Assembly: GCF_028598555.1 (NCBI RefSeq)
Contig: NZ_JAQRFN010000002.1
Span: 1-64,000, forward strand
Length of the DNA stretch: 64,000 nt
Source of the DNA: Xenorhabdus anantnagensis
Lineage (GTDB): Bacteria > Pseudomonadota > Gammaproteobacteria > Enterobacterales > Enterobacteriaceae
Reading direction: 5' to 3'
Shown here: positions 32,036 through 42,023 of the stretch, piece by piece
How positions within the stretch are numbered: the first letter of the stretch is position 1
Layout: every line of letters begins with the position of its first letter
Program-made: the position numbers and the translations under genes
Notes under the pieces: generated by a model
Told to the model about the DNA's origin: nothing
The model's database searches: none
Seen by the model: the letters and a program-made list of their open reading frames with translations, nothing else

Positions 32036-34690
32036 ATGCCAGTCGATATCTCCCTAGCGCAAGCACCTGTTCCTCCCCTGTCTCCTGTGGAGTTTTCCCA
32101 TGATGATCTGCAATTTCCTGCCCTTAAACAGCATATTGATGAATTCCAGCTATGGCTTGAGCAAGCATTCAAGGCAGGGATTTCACCAGATGCGCTGATT
32201 TACACCCGCAGTGACTATATTGATCAACTGTTAAAGCAATTATGGCAGGAACAAGGATTTGAGCTGATAGATTCTCTTTCTCTGATTGCGGTAGGTGGCT
32301 ACGGTCGCCGGGAATTGCATCCTCTTTCTGACATTGACCTGTTGATTTTAAGTGAATCGCCATTGACTGAGGAGCAATCAACTCATATCGGGCAGCTTAT
32401 TGCCCTGCTTTGGGATATCCACCTTGAAGTAGGGCACAGTGTCAGGACATTTGAAGAATGTCAGCAAAAAGGGCTTTCCGATCTCACTATCGCGACTAAC
32501 CTCATTGAATCCCGCTTAATTTGTGGGGACTTACCTCTATTTTTACGATTGCAGAAATATATTTTCAGTGATGATTTCTGGCCATCAGCTCAATTTTTCG
32601 CAGCCAAAATCACTGAACAACAAGAACGCCATCAACGCTATCACAGCACCAGTTACAATCTGGAACCCGATATCAAAAGCAGTCCGGGTGGACTCCGCGA
32701 TATTCACACGTTACTTTGGGTCGCTCACCGCCATTTTGGCGCCACATCTTTAGATGAAATGGTCAATTTTGGTTTCCTGACCCAAGAAGAACGTAATGAA
32801 TTGAATGAATGCCAGAGTTTTCTCTGGCGCATCCGTTTTGCGCTTCATTTGGTTGTGACCCGTTATGATAATCGACTACTGTTTGAACGCCAGTTCAGTA
32901 TCGCCCAACTGCTTGGTTATGAAGGGGAAAGAAATCAGCCAATCGAGCGAATGATGAAAGATTTCTATCGCATGACTCGTCGTGTCAGAGAACTGAATAA
33001 CATGCTGCTGCAATTATTCGATGAAGCAATTTTGGCTTTGCAGCCCAATGAGAAACCTCGCTCTCTGAACGCCGAGTTTCAATTACGGGGAAATCTCATC
33101 GATCTAACCGATGAAACGCTGTTTAGCCGTGATCCTACCTCAATATTGAAAATGTTTTATTACATGGCTGAACATCGTGAAATTAAGGGGATCTATTCCA
33201 CAACATTGCGTCAACTTCGCTATGCCCGTAGAAACCTGAAGAACCCTTTATGTGAACTTCCCGAAGCACGAAAAATTTTCATGGATATTCTGCGCCATCC
33301 CCATGCAGTTGCTGGAGCATTACTTCCAATGCACCTTCATGGTGTATTAGGGGCTTATATGCCATTTTGGAGCAATATCGTCGGCCAAATGCAATTTGAC
33401 CTTTTTCATGCTTATACCGTTGATGAGCACACTATCCGTGTACTGCAAAAATTGGAAAGTTTTGCTGATGAAAATAACCGGCTGATCCACCCTCTGTGTG
33501 TTGAGCTTTATCCACGCCTTCCTCAACCAGAATTATTGCGGCTGGCCGCTTTTTTCCATGATATTGCCAAGGGACGCAATGGCGATCATTCTGAGCTTGG
33601 AGCCAAAGATGCCTTCGCATTTGCACAGCAACATGGTCTGACAAACCACGAAGCAGAATTAGTCGAATGGCTGGTTCGCGACCATCTATTGATGTCAGTG
33701 ACTGCACAGCGTCGGGATATTCAAGATCCGGAGGTCATTCAACAATTTGCAAGCCGGGTCAAAAACCAAAACCGTCTTAATTACTTAGCTTGCCTAACCG
33801 TCGCAGATATTTGTGCCACCAACGCCAAACTCTGGAATAGCTGGAAACAGAGCCTGATACGAGAACTCTATTTCACCACTGAAATCCAATTACGTCAGGG
33901 TATTCAAAATACCCCTGATTTACGGGAACGCATCCGCAATAATCGCTTACAGGCACTGGCTCTTCTGCGTCAAGAAAATATTGACGAACAGCGCCTGCAC
34001 AACATCTGGAGCCGTTGCCATGCAGATTATTTCCTGCGTCATACCCCCGATCAGTTAGCATGGCACGCCAGCTACTTAATCCACCACAACTTCCCGGAGC
34101 CAATGGTTCTGATCAGCACCGCATTTTCTCACGGTGGCACAGAAATTTTTATTTGGTGCCAAGATCGTCCTTCGCTTTTTGCTGCCGTTGTTGGCGAATT
34201 GGACAAACGTAATTTAAGTGTCCACGATGCCCAAATCTTTACTAACCGTGATGAAATGGCAATGGATACATTTGTTGTTTTGGAACCTAACGGCCATCCG
34301 CTGTCGCTTGATCGTCACGAACCTATCCGTCAGACCTTGCTGCAAGTTGTGAATGATCCTCATCCTAAGATACCAAAAGCACGCAATTTACCGACCAAGT
34401 TGCGTCACTTTAATGTCCCGACCAAAGTAAACTTTTTACCAACAAAAAATACTCGCCGTACTTATATGGAGTTAATTGCGTTGGATCAACCCGGATTATT
34501 GGCACGGGTAGGCAATATTTTTGCTGAATTGGGGGTTTCTCTGCATGGAGCCCGCATTACGACCATCGGTGAAAGTGTCGAAGACTTTTTTGTATTAGCA
34601 GATAAAGATCAAAACGCATTACATAAAAAAATAAGGGATGAATTATCAGAAAGGTTGACAGAAGCCCTCAACACACGGGATAAACTATAG
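32036..34690 (+). CDS. glnD: PII uridylyltransferase / uridylyl-removing enzyme
   Basis: Bifunctional nitrogen sensor that uridylylates GlnB and GlnK when glutamine is low and removes the UMP when it is high. The 884-aa product has the nucleotidyltransferase motif [17 protein letters not shown] near residue 86, an HD hydrolase motif in [17 protein letters not shown] near 510, and two C-terminal ACT domains (from about 700 and 810) that sense glutamine. Confidence 0.97.
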   Translation: MPVDISLAQAPVPPLSPVEFSHDDLQFPALKQHIDEFQLWLEQAFKAGISPDALIYTRSDYIDQLLKQLWQEQGFELIDSLSLIAVGGYGRRELHPLSDIDLLILSESPLTEEQSTHIGQLIALLWDIHLEVGHSVRTFEECQQKGLSDLTIATNLIESRLICGDLPLFLRLQKYIFSDDFWPSAQFFAAKITEQQERHQRYHSTSYNLEPDIKSSPGGLRDIHTLLWVAHRHFGATSLDEMVNFGFLTQEERNELNECQSFLWRIRFALHLVVTRYDNRLLFERQFSIAQLLGYEGERNQPIERMMKDFYRMTRRVRELNNMLLQLFDEAILALQPNEKPRSLNAEFQLRGNLIDLTDETLFSRDPTSILKMFYYMAEHREIKGIYSTTLRQLRYARRNLKNPLCELPEARKIFMDILRHPHAVAGALLPMHLHGVLGAYMPFWSNIVGQMQFDLFHAYTVDEHTIRVLQKLESFADENNRLIHPLCVELYPRLPQPELLRLAAFFHDIAKGRNGDHSELGAKDAFAFAQQHGLTNHEAELVEWLVRDHLLMSVTAQRRDIQDPEVIQQFASRVKNQNRLNYLACLTVADICATNAKLWNSWKQSLIRELYFTTEIQLRQGIQNTPDLRERIRNNRLQALALLRQENIDEQRLHNIWSRCHADYFLRHTPDQLAWHASYLIHHNFPEPMVLISTAFSHGGTEIFIWCQDRPSLFAAVVGELDKRNLSVHDAQIFTNRDEMAMDTFVVLEPNGHPLSLDRHEPIRQTLLQVVNDPHPKIPKARNLPTKLRHFNVPTKVNFLPTKNTRRTYMELIALDQPGLLARVGNIFAELGVSLHGARITTIGESVEDFFVLADKDQNALHKKIRDELSERLTEALNTRDKL

Positions 34691-34727
34691 CAAGATTCTC
34701 TTAACAGAAATTAGGAACCGCATAATT

Positions 34728-35552
34728 ATGCAGCAATTACAAACGACTATCGAAAATGCATTTGAGAACCGTGTAAACATCACTCCCACTACTGTTGATG
34801 GCGAAACCCGTGATGCTATTAATCAGGTTATTCAAATGCTGGACAGCGGCAAACTGCGTGTCGCCGAAAAGATCGACGGACAGTGGGTAACTCATCAATG
34901 GTTGAAAAAAGCGGTATTGCTTTCCTTCCGCATTAATGACAATCAGGTGATGGAAGGTGCTGAAAGCCGCTATTTCGACAAAGTACCGATGAAATTTGCT
35001 GATTATGATCAGGCACGTTTCGAAAAAGAAGGATTCCGTGTTGTACCTCCGGCTGCTGTCCGCCAAGGAGCATATATCGCCCGTAATACCGTGTTGATGC
35101 CATCTTATGTCAACCTCGGTGCTTATGTGGATGAAGGCACGATGGTAGATACTTGGGCAACAGTCGGTTCCTGTGCACAGATTGGTAAAAATGTTCACTT
35201 ATCTGGTGGTGTTGGCATTGGTGGTGTTCTGGAGCCATTGCAGGCCAACCCTACCATCATTGAAGATAACTGCTTTATCGGCGCACGTTCTGAAATAGTA
35301 GAAGGCGTTATCGTAGAAGAAGGCTCCGTGATCTCAATGGGTGTTTACATCGGCCAAAGCACCAAAATCTATGATCGTGAAACTGGCGAAATCCATTATG
35401 GTCGTGTACCAGCAGGTTCTGTCGTGGTATCCGGTAATCTTCCATCTAAAGATGGCAGCTACAGCCTATACTGTGCTGTTATTGTGAAAAAAGTTGATGC
35501 CAAGACCCGCGGCAAAGTTGGTATTAATGAACTGCTGAGAAATATTGACTAA
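34728..35552 (+). CDS. dapD: Tetrahydrodipicolinate N-succinyltransferase
   Basis: Trimeric beta-helix succinyltransferase of the succinylase branch of lysine and diaminopimelate synthesis. The 274-aa protein matches E. coli DapD; the hexapeptide region includes [17 protein letters not shown] and [13 protein letters not shown]. Starts 37 bp after glnD. Confidence 0.97.
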   Translation: MQQLQTTIENAFENRVNITPTTVDGETRDAINQVIQMLDSGKLRVAEKIDGQWVTHQWLKKAVLLSFRINDNQVMEGAESRYFDKVPMKFADYDQARFEKEGFRVVPPAAVRQGAYIARNTVLMPSYVNLGAYVDEGTMVDTWATVGSCAQIGKNVHLSGGVGIGGVLEPLQANPTIIEDNCFIGARSEIVEGVIVEEGSVISMGVYIGQSTKIYDRETGEIHYGRVPAGSVVVSGNLPSKDGSYSLYCAVIVKKVDAKTRGKVGINELLRNID

Positions 35553-35563
35553 CAGCATGAATT

Positions 35564-35597
35564 ATTATGCGGCTATGCATTTGTATTGCCGCATAAT
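35564..35597 (+). terminator. Hairpin after dapD
   Basis: ATTATGCGGC (35564-35573) pairs with GCCGCATAAT (35588-35597), 11 bp after the dapD stop. There is no T-run, so termination is uncertain. Confidence 0.5.
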
Positions 35598-35731
35598 TGT
35601 GGATTCAGAAAGAACTATTTTTCGCATATTGAAGTTAACTTATTGAAATAATTCTATTGAAGAGGTAGCTCTTTTTTAGAAAACATTGCCAATCTATTCT
35701 GATGATGCTCAGGATCTCTCCATAACCAAAT

Positions 35732-35791
35732 TTCTTGTTTGGCACATTAGAACAGCTCGATGTTGAGGTGTTCTAATGCGCCAAACAAGAA
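35732..35791. repeat. Long perfect-type hairpin in the dapD-yaeH spacer
   Basis: A 22-bp inverted repeat, TTCTTGTTTGGCACATTAGA onward (35732-35753) and its complement (35770-35791), has a single mismatch and a 16-nt loop. It lies in the middle of the 410-bp gap between dapD and yaeH. A second small hairpin (ACTACC/GGTAGT, about 35835-35855) follows. No gene is seen in this gap. Confidence 0.85.
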
Positions 35792-35962
35792 TTTGCGTTA
35801 TAGGACGGCAATTTAATACAACATCCGGCTGTATAACTACCCTGTTTCAGGTAGTATACCCTCAAGCACCATTAACCAATTGACTTTTAACGATTACGAA
35901 ATGGATAATAAATCCACTATTTTTTGCCTTTCCATTTCATTTAGGTGACTAGGTGGCGCGCT

Positions 35963-36349
35963 ATGTACGATAACTTGAAAAGTTTGGGGATCACGTATCC
36001 TGAAGATATTGATCGCTATAGCCTCCGTCAGGAAGCGAATAACGACATTCTGAAGATTTATTTTCGCAAGGATAAGGGCGAATTCTTCGCCAAGAGCGTT
36101 AAATTTAAGTATCCACGCCAGTTAAAAACCATCTCTGACGATCACTCAAGCCAAGGTTACAAAGAAATCAAAGAGATAAACACCAACCTGCGTTATGTGA
36201 TTGAAGAGCTGGATCAGATTTGCAAGCATGACCAGATCGAAGTGGATTTGAAACATAAGATCCTCGACGACTTACGTCATCTCGAGCATGTCGTTGCGAA
36301 TAAGATTGCAGAAATTGAAGCAGATTTGGAAAAACTGACTCGTAAGTAA
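35963..36349 (+). CDS. yaeH: UPF0325 family protein YaeH
   Basis: Small conserved enterobacterial protein (128 aa) of unknown function, nearly identical in layout to E. coli Yae[12 protein letters not shown] at the start and [12 protein letters not shown] at the end, with a helical, charged second half. The frame is open 18 nt upstream, but the ATG at 35963 has an AGGTGG site and matches the family start. Downstream of dapD as in E. coli. Confidence 0.94.
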   Translation: MYDNLKSLGITYPEDIDRYSLRQEANNDILKIYFRKDKGEFFAKSVKFKYPRQLKTISDDHSSQGYKEIKEINTNLRYVIEELDQICKHDQIEVDLKHKILDDLRHLEHVVANKIAEIEADLEKLTRK

Positions 36350-36459
36350 TATGTCAGTTGTGTCATACACCGCTTATCCTTCTGAGGCCTTGAGTCAACT
36401 AAAGGAATAAGCGGTGTAATAACTACCCTGTATACATCACTAAAACCGTGTTACATGCA

Positions 36460-36906
36460 CTACAGTAGCGTTCCCCACTTCTCAATCCAGTCTTGGGCAA
36501 AAACTTCAGGCTCAACCACTTCAATAGCATCAATCAGCAGTATCTCACCGATTCGTTTGGCTCCCTGTTCCTGTAACAACTCATCAAAAGTGTGACCACC
36601 ACCGCAGAAGGTGTCGTAACTACTGTCGCCCAGCGCAATTACGCCATAGCGCAAATCAGGCTGGTAACCCAGCTTATCATTCAGTTCTGTATAGAGCGGC
36701 TGGATATTGTCAGGCAGATCGCCTTGCCCCGTTGTCGAAGTGACCACTAAAACAACTTGCTGTAAATACGCTTGCCATTGCGCTAAGGTTGCATCCTCAA
36801 AAATTTCGATCTCATGCCCTTGCTGTTCAAGGATCTGCTGTGCTTCTTCCGCAACCGCCAACGCATTGCCATAAACTGTACCAACGAAAACACCAATCTT
36901 TGCCAT
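36460..36906 (-). CDS. yqcA: Flavodoxin YqcA
   Basis: Short-chain flavodoxin-type FMN electron carrier of 148 aa. FMN-phosphate loop GTVYGNA near residue 9 and the flavin-stacking loops [10 protein letters not shown] and [12 protein letters not shown] are visible. The frame opens 54 nt further up, but that extension ([11 protein letters not shown]) is the translation of a 15-bp tandem duplication; MAKIGVF at 36906 matches E. coli YqcA. It follows truC, whose stop lies 51 nt upstream of this start. Confidence 0.92.
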   Translation of the reverse strand: MAKIGVFVGTVYGNALAVAEEAQQILEQQGHEIEIFEDATLAQWQAYLQQVVLVVTSTTGQGDLPDNIQPLYTELNDKLGYQPDLRYGVIALGDSSYDTFCGGGHTFDELLQEQGAKRIGEILLIDAIEVVEPEVFAQDWIEKWGTLL

Positions 36907-36930
36907 AACTATTGATCTCTTTAACTGGTT

Positions 36931-36960
36931 TGATACTACGTTGATTGATACTACGTTCAT
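36931..36960. repeat. 15-bp tandem duplication between truC and yqcA
   Basis: TGATACTACGTTGAT is followed by TGATACTACGTTCAT (one change). The second unit overlaps the truC stop codon. Confidence 0.9.
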
Positions 36961-37709
36961 TCATGAATAATCAGACATTCCAGATCAGGCACAATACCCT
37001 GCCAGCCAAATTGTTCAAGCAAATGCTGCCATGATGGCTCCCATCGCGCAGTCAGAAGAAGGTTCTCTCCTGTCACGGGATGCTTGAGTTGAAGATAGCT
37101 GGCATGCAGCATTAACCTGCCAGTCTGATAATACTTAGCAACACCGCGATTTTGTCGTAAATCGCCGTGCGTGGTATCCCCAATAATCGGGTGTCGAATA
37201 TGCGCCATATGCCGCCGTAATTGATGCTTACGGCCGGTTTTTGGCGTCAACTCCAAGAGACTAAAACGTGATGTTGGATAACGTCCTATCTCAATCGGAC
37301 ACTCTACTTGCGCCAGTGAACGATAATAAGTAACGGCTGGTTGTGCTTCTCTGTCTGTATCAGCAAATTTATCCGCAATTTTATCCAACTGCTCCATTAG
37401 GGCGTAGTCGATAATATCATCACCTTCAACATAACCTCTTACAACGGCATGATATGTTTTTTGTATATCGTGGAATTCAAATTGTTGTGAAAGTGTTCTG
37501 GCGACTTCACTTGAAAGCGCCATCAACAAGACACCGGATGTTGGTCTGTCCAAACGATGAACAGGGAAAACATGCTGCCCAATTTGGTCACGCAGTGTTT
37601 GCATCACAAAAACAGTTTCATGGCGAGCCAGCCAACTACGATGAACTAACCATCCGGCTGGCTTATTGACTGCAACAATATGTTCATCCTGATAAATAAT
37701 ATCCAACAT
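36957..37709 (-). CDS. truC: tRNA pseudouridine(65) synthase TruC
   Basis: RluA-family synthase that makes pseudouridine 65 in tRNA-Ile1 and tRNA-Asp. The 250-aa protein has the catalytic Asp in HRLDRPTSG near residue 54 and [10 protein letters not shown]. The open frame extends to 37787, but those 26 residues (ICLRA repeats) come from a 15-bp tandem array; [20 protein letters not shown] at 37709 has a GGAT/GAG upstream and matches E. coli. The true start is one base past the yqcC stop. Confidence 0.94.
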   Translation of the reverse strand: MLDIIYQDEHIVAVNKPAGWLVHRSWLARHETVFVMQTLRDQIGQHVFPVHRLDRPTSGVLLMALSSEVARTLSQQFEFHDIQKTYHAVVRGYVEGDDIIDYALMEQLDKIADKFADTDREAQPAVTYYRSLAQVECPIEIGRYPTSRFSLLELTPKTGRKHQLRRHMAHIRHPIIGDTTHGDLRQNRGVAKYYQTGRLMLHASYLQLKHPVTGENLLLTARWEPSWQHLLEQFGWQGIVPDLECLIIHE

Positions 37710-37710
37710 C

Positions 37711-38067
37711 TCAAATATCCTGCGTAAACAGATTGCCCGTAGACAAATTGCCCGTAAACAAATTATCCAATGCACGTAATTGTTCAAGCAAAGGTAAATA
37801 ACGTTCTACTTCTTCTTTATAAACTTCTTCAAAATATGGGGCGATGGCAAACGCTGTCGGCAAACTGGCTTTTTGATCTATCAAAGCGCGCATTCTTGGG
37901 ATTAATACCCACTGGAGCCACTCTTCTGCCGACATTGTATCAATAGAAAAAGGCTCAGTGCTTTCAAAGGATTCTGGTTTAGGTGGATAATTTTGCCATA
38001 GACCTGCCGTTTTCATGGCAGCTTCAATTAACTGTAATTTATGTAGAATTTGTTTCTCGATACTCAT
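37711..38067 (-). CDS. yqcC: YqcC family protein (DUF446)
   Basis: Small helical protein of unknown function always found next to truC in enterobacteria. It is 118 aa, starting MSIEKQILHKLQ; the core WLQWVLIPRM and P-AFAIAPYFEE are conserved. The frame opens 57 nt upstream, which I reject by comparison with E. coli. The C-terminus is extended by TGNL[FS] repeats from the 15-bp array at 37723-37767, residues that E. coli YqcC does not have. Confidence 0.9.
   Translation of the reverse strand: MSIEKQILHKLQLIEAAMKTAGLWQNYPPKPESFESTEPFSIDTMSAEEWLQWVLIPRMRALIDQKASLPTAFAIAPYFEEVYKEEVERYLPLLEQLRALDNLFTGNLSTGNLFTQDI
37723..37767 (-). repeat. 15-bp tandem repeat at the yqcC 3' end
   Basis: Three units of 15 bp (CGTAAACAGATTGCC, CGTAGACAAATTGCC, CGTAAACAAATTATC). 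They encode the C-terminal TGNLF-type repeats of YqcC and lie just upstream of the truC start. Confidence 0.9.
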
Positions 38068-38186
38068 GATGTTTCGTCTGATGCTTGTCTGTTGCTCAGA
38101 TGACAGAAACTGCCACCACGTCATAGGGACATAAGAGTATCATTGATACGATTTCAGCGGAAAAGTTGCGGTAGGAAAATTACGGC

Positions 38187-38330
38187 TATACCCAATGGAT
38201 TTCAAGGTGCGTCGCGGCGGCAAGGGAGCGAATCCCCGGGAGCATAGATAACTCTATGTTCATAACAACGGTGACCGGGGTGAGTGAACGCAGCCAACAA
38301 AGAGGCAACTTGAAAGATGAAGGGAATACA
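38187..38330. repeat. Palindromic intergenic repeat, copy B (long form)
   Basis: A 144-bp element opens TATACCCAATGGATTTCAAG and closes with CAACTTGAAAGATGAAGGGAATA, so its ends form an imperfect inverted repeat. Inside is a hairpin of CCCCGGGAGCATAG and CCGGGG with a longer loop than in copy C. It abuts the csrB terminator. Confidence 0.9.
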
Positions 38331-38333
38331 TAT

Positions 38334-38600
38334 GAAATAAGGGAGGAGATAAAATCTCCTCCCTCAGAGTGGCTGTCATAGCAATCCTGCTAAATAGGGC
38401 AATCCCTGCTTTTTTCCCTGACAAAAAAATATCCCTATTAGTAATCCTTTACTTAATCATTATATTGATAGTTTTCGGCATTCTTGCCTATACCTAGTCA
38501 TCCTTGAACCATCTTCCTGATGGATTTATTCCCTGGCAATTGTCTTGCTGTGGCTCCTTGCGGAACAGTGAAAGGATCTACGATTTAGCTTCTTGAAACA
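38334..38600 (-). ncRNA. csrB: CsrA-sequestering regulatory RNA CsrB
   Basis: The spacer between yqcC and syd, where E. coli has csrB, carries eleven GGA motifs on the minus strand between 38355 and 38557, most as AGGA, AGGGA or CAGGAAG, some in hairpin loops (CATCAGGAAGATG). Arrays of this kind bind and titrate CsrA. The 3' end is a strong terminator, GGGAGGAGA pairing with TCTCCTCCC (38341-38363) followed by TTATTT. An 18-bp UvrY/GacA box lies upstream. The 5' end is not resolved (38560-38640 possible); the RNA is shorter than the 360-nt E. coli CsrB. Confidence 0.82.
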
Positions 38601-38736
38601 AGCAACTGAATCAACACCTCAGGAGACAGAACAAAATTAACGCCAAGATAAAATCACGCATATCATTGATACAAAATAAAAATAATACACCTGAATAATA
38701 TTCACACCATGATTCAAAGAAATATCTCACGCGTTA

Positions 38737-38754
38737 TGTGAGATATCTCTTACA
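38737..38754 (-). promoter_or_regulatory. UvrY (GacA) binding box upstream of csrB
   Basis: TGTGAGATATCTCTTACA is an 18-bp imperfect palindrome that fits the TGTAAG-N6-CTTACA GacA/UvrY site and closely resembles the site upstream of E. coli csrB. It lies about 150 bp before the GGA-rich RNA and 24 bp from the syd stop. BarA-UvrY would thus activate csrB here. Confidence 0.8.
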
Positions 38755-38777
38755 AGAAATTAAATTAATATCTGCAA

Positions 38778-39326
38778 TTAACTCATCACAGGATTGATGA
38801 TCGAAAGGAAACTTGCCAAATCTGGGGATAAAGTTTTCCGTTTATCGCTGCCAAATTGTTCGATAATCACTTGGCCTGTCAAATTACACACAGAAATCAG
38901 TCCCATATCGGAATCAGTGGTTCCAATAAATACAGTAGGCGAGAGTTTTAAGCGCTTCTGTGTGATAAGGTGCCCAATCAGGTTTTCCTGCAACCTAATA
39001 AAATCATCTTCACTCCATACCTGAATCAGGCTGAAATTTTGCCCCTCAAAGCTGGCGGCCATATCACCCGCAAACTGCATCACATAATAATCATGGATAG
39101 AGTCCTGCAAACGGATCTCCAGTGCAGCTTCTACTTTATTGAGTTTTTCTTGAACAGAAAAAGGCCGGGGAAGCCAATGCACCACACCATCTCCCGTACG
39201 CTCAACACATAGTGAAGGAATGCCATACAACTCACTGCTGGCTGGAGGGAAGCCCGTTTTCTCTTGCCATAATTCAACATAACGTCGGGTAAAATCAGAG
39301 AGTGCTTCTGTCACATTAAAGGTCAT
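38778..39326 (-). CDS. syd: SecY-interacting protein Syd
   Basis: Cytoplasmic 182-aa protein that binds SecY on the membrane and can displace SecA from faulty SecYE complexes. It aligns along the whole length with E. coli Syd, with conserved FTRRYVELW, ELYGIPS, QFAGDM and QENLIGHLVTQKRLKL-type segments. Next to csrB, as in E. coli. Confidence 0.94.
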   Translation of the reverse strand: MTFNVTEALSDFTRRYVELWQEKTGFPPASSELYGIPSLCVERTGDGVVHWLPRPFSVQEKLNKVEAALEIRLQDSIHDYYVMQFAGDMAASFEGQNFSLIQVWSEDDFIRLQENLIGHLITQKRLKLSPTVFIGTTDSDMGLISVCNLTGQVIIEQFGSDKRKTLSPDLASFLSIINPVMS

Positions 39327-39702
39327 ACGATTATATCATCCACATTTTCAGGCTCAGGCTTATAATGTTATCTAGCAAAACAACAATGAAGAGTAATATT
39401 ATCACCTTAATGAAAAAATGTTGATATAACCTATCCTTTTTTAAATATTTAGACCCTTTTCAATAAATTAAAAATAAATAATTATTTTCCATTTCTATTT
39501 ATAACATCATCGATTATGTGCATAGTTAACAAAGTTATTTATCTGAACTACAACAAAATAACTAACACCTCTCAAATTAAATAGCTTCAACAACCACGTC
39601 CAATCAGAAAAACAATATATAAAAAACACATAAAAATAGATTTATTCTTGAATTTATATTAAAAAATAAAATCCTACCAATTAACAAATAAGGAAATAGA
39701 AC
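39327..39702. other. AT-rich spacer between syd and the FAD oxidoreductase gene
   Basis: A 376-bp, very AT-rich, non-coding stretch that must hold the divergent promoters of syd and the oxidoreductase. An AAGGAAATAG ribosome site ends it at the ATG at 39703. I see no clear operator. The composition is more AT-rich than the conserved blocks. Confidence 0.5.
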
Positions 39703-41394
39703 ATGTCTTCATCAGAACTCTTTGAACAAGAAAACAATCAGTTACAAAAAGAGACAATTACGGAAATAGAATATAACCCACCTTATTTTCCAAAAGAAAT
39801 CATCTGGGAAATAATAAACTTTAAAAATTGGTCAGGAGAAATTCAAGCTTATAATATACCGTGCTGCACACCTAAATCTATCGAGGAAGTTATTACCGTT
39901 GTCAATTGGGCATGGAAAGAGAATTATAAATTAAGGCCCATCGGACAATCACATAATTGGTCACCATTGATATTGGAATCAGGGCAAAGTTTCACAAACC
40001 GCATTATGCTGATGGATCTTTCCCCTCATTTTAGTCAGGTCAGTATCGAACACCGCTCTCAATTTTCCATAGTGACAGCACAAACTGGCATATTGATGGA
40101 AAAGTTAATGACCCAAATGGAAGAGCAAGGCTTGGGCTTCACTGCAACACCTGCTCCCGGAGATTTAACACTCGGCGCTGTTCTCGCAATAGGAGGGCAC
40201 GGAACTGCCATTAATGCTCTTGACGAAACGCTACTTCCGGGACATACATTTGGTTCTCTCAGTAATACGATATTATCCCTGTCAGCTATCGTGTGGGATG
40301 AAGAAAATCAGCAATATGCCATTAAACAGTTTGAACGCAGTGATCCAAATTGTGCTCCTTTATTAACCCATATAGGCAGCGCCCTTATTTTGGAAGTCCA
40401 ATTACAGGCGGGTAAAAATCAACGTTTACGGTGTCAAAGCTTTACCGATATTCCTGCGGCGGAATTGTTTGCCTCCTCAGAAAATGCAAAAGGAAATCGA
40501 ACTTTTAGCCAATTCTTAGATCAAAGTGGCCGGGCTGAGATAATTTTGTTTCCCTTTACATATAATCCATGGCTAAAGGTCTGGAGTGTAGCACCAACTC
40601 AACCCCCTTCCAGCATTGAAGTTAACGCCCCCTATAACTACCCATTTTCCGACAATATTCCACTTATCATATCGGATCTTGTGAAGGAAGCCCTTAGCAT
40701 TAACCCTTCAGTCACTCCGTTTATAGGTGAAATGCAATATCTACTTACAAACATCGCCTTACAAGGCCGTGAAAAAGATATCTGGGGCTGGAGTAAAAAC
40801 CTGCTGTTATATGTAAAACCGACAACATTACGCGTTACAGCAAATGGTTATGCCGTATTAACACGCCGTGCTGATATTCAACGTGTACTCAGCGTATTTT
40901 ATAGCCAATGGAAAAATTTGATTGAAGAATTTGAAATTGAAGGAAAATACCCGATCAACGGCCCCCTTGAGGTTAGAGTCACTGGGTTAGATAAACCTGC
41001 CGAAGTCATGCATGAAAAAGCGGTTGCTCCTGGCTTATCAGCCATTCGTCCCCGTTTGGATCACCCTGAATGGGATGTCGCAGTTTGGCTAGATATACTG
41101 ACCTTTCCGAACACACCATATTCCATTGAATTTCTGCGTAAATTCGAGCAATGGTTATTTCAAGAATTTAATGGGACTTACGCATCAGCCCGTGTCGAAT
41201 GGAGTAAAGGTTGGGCATATGGAAAAACGACTGCATGGGAGGATACCGATGTATTAACAAAAAAAATCCCTGCTTCATTTACTGATAGTTTATCTGCTGA
41301 TAACAATTGGGCTTTGACAATTTCTGCATTGCAGAAGTATGATCCACATCATGTATTTAGATCGCCATTATTGAATAAATTACTTTCTGATTAA
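39703..41394 (+). CDS. FAD-binding oxidoreductase, type II cholesterol oxidase-like
   Basis: A 563-aa flavoprotein of the vanillyl-alcohol-oxidase/PCMH superfamily. The N-terminal FAD domain (about residues 45-225) has RPIGQSHNWSPL, where His84 is at the site that binds FAD covalently in cholesterol oxidase II, and TPAPGDLTLGAVLAIGGHGT. The C-terminal two thirds look like the cholesterol-oxidase substrate-binding domain, closing with KYDPHHVF. No Sec or Tat signal is seen, unlike the secreted actinobacterial enzymes. It stands alone between syd and queF, with its own terminator, so it was probably inserted. Substrate cannot be assigned. Confidence 0.78.
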   Translation: MSSSELFEQENNQLQKETITEIEYNPPYFPKEIIWEIINFKNWSGEIQAYNIPCCTPKSIEEVITVVNWAWKENYKLRPIGQSHNWSPLILESGQSFTNRIMLMDLSPHFSQVSIEHRSQFSIVTAQTGILMEKLMTQMEEQGLGFTATPAPGDLTLGAVLAIGGHGTAINALDETLLPGHTFGSLSNTILSLSAIVWDEENQQYAIKQFERSDPNCAPLLTHIGSALILEVQLQAGKNQRLRCQSFTDIPAAELFASSENAKGNRTFSQFLDQSGRAEIILFPFTYNPWLKVWSVAPTQPPSSIEVNAPYNYPFSDNIPLIISDLVKEALSINPSVTPFIGEMQYLLTNIALQGREKDIWGWSKNLLLYVKPTTLRVTANGYAVLTRRADIQRVLSVFYSQWKNLIEEFEIEGKYPINGPLEVRVTGLDKPAEVMHEKAVAPGLSAIRPRLDHPEWDVAVWLDILTFPNTPYSIEFLRKFEQWLFQEFNGTYASARVEWSKGWAYGKTTAWEDTDVLTKKIPASFTDSLSADNNWALTISALQKYDPHHVFRSPLLNKLLSD

Positions 41395-41409
41395 GAACTC
41401 TCTAATAAT

Positions 41410-41442
41410 CAGCAGATATATTTATATATCTGCTGTTTTACT
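41410..41442 (+). terminator. Terminator of the FAD oxidoreductase gene
   Basis: AGCAGATATA (41411-41420) pairs with TATATCTGCT (41425-41434) over a 4-nt loop and is followed by GTTTTAC, 16 bp after the stop codon. The remaining spacer to queF (to 42023) is AT-rich and holds repeat copy C but no gene. Confidence 0.8.
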
Positions 41443-41755
41443 AAAATGTGGAGAAATTGAATAAATAGAGAAAACATAAATAAATACGTAATAAAAATTG
41501 AATCAAAAACTCAAAACAACGAACAATTCAATAATACCTATCTGGATCAAATAGACGCTGAATATATTTAAATATAAAATAGCCCTGAAAACTGCTTATC
41601 AAAATACATCAAAAACTTTTTAATCATGAAATAAAGTTCACGAACATAGGTAATGGAATTTTGCCCCTGCCCGCACTTCAGGTAAACCAATAACTAACTT
41701 AATGGCGAACTCTGGGTTTATAGCGCATCCATCAAAGCAAAAAGACTTAGCCTTG

Positions 41756-41878
41756 TATACCCAATGGATTTCAAGATGCATCGCGGCGGCCAGGGAGCGA
41801 ATCCCCGGGAGCATAGATAACTATGTGACCGGGGTGAGTGCAGCCAACAAAGAGGCAACTTGAAAGACGAAGAGTATA
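41756..41878. repeat. Palindromic intergenic repeat, copy C (canonical form)
   Basis: A 123-bp element with TATACCCAATGGATTTCAAG at one end and CAACTTGAAAGACGAAGAGTATA at the other. The centre is a hairpin in which CCCCGG, CATAG and their complements CTATG and CCGGGG pair around ATAA. Same orientation as copy B. Confidence 0.9.
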
Positions 41879-42023
41879 GAAGCTGCGCTAAGCTGGCTTG
41901 ATGAACATGAGGAATAATGAACAATAAAAATACGAACCGTTAGGATTCCTTGATACACTAAAGGCTGCCACAGTCGCAAAAACTATCTTAACCGTAAGAT
42001 TTTTCAGCTTTTAAGGAACCCTA

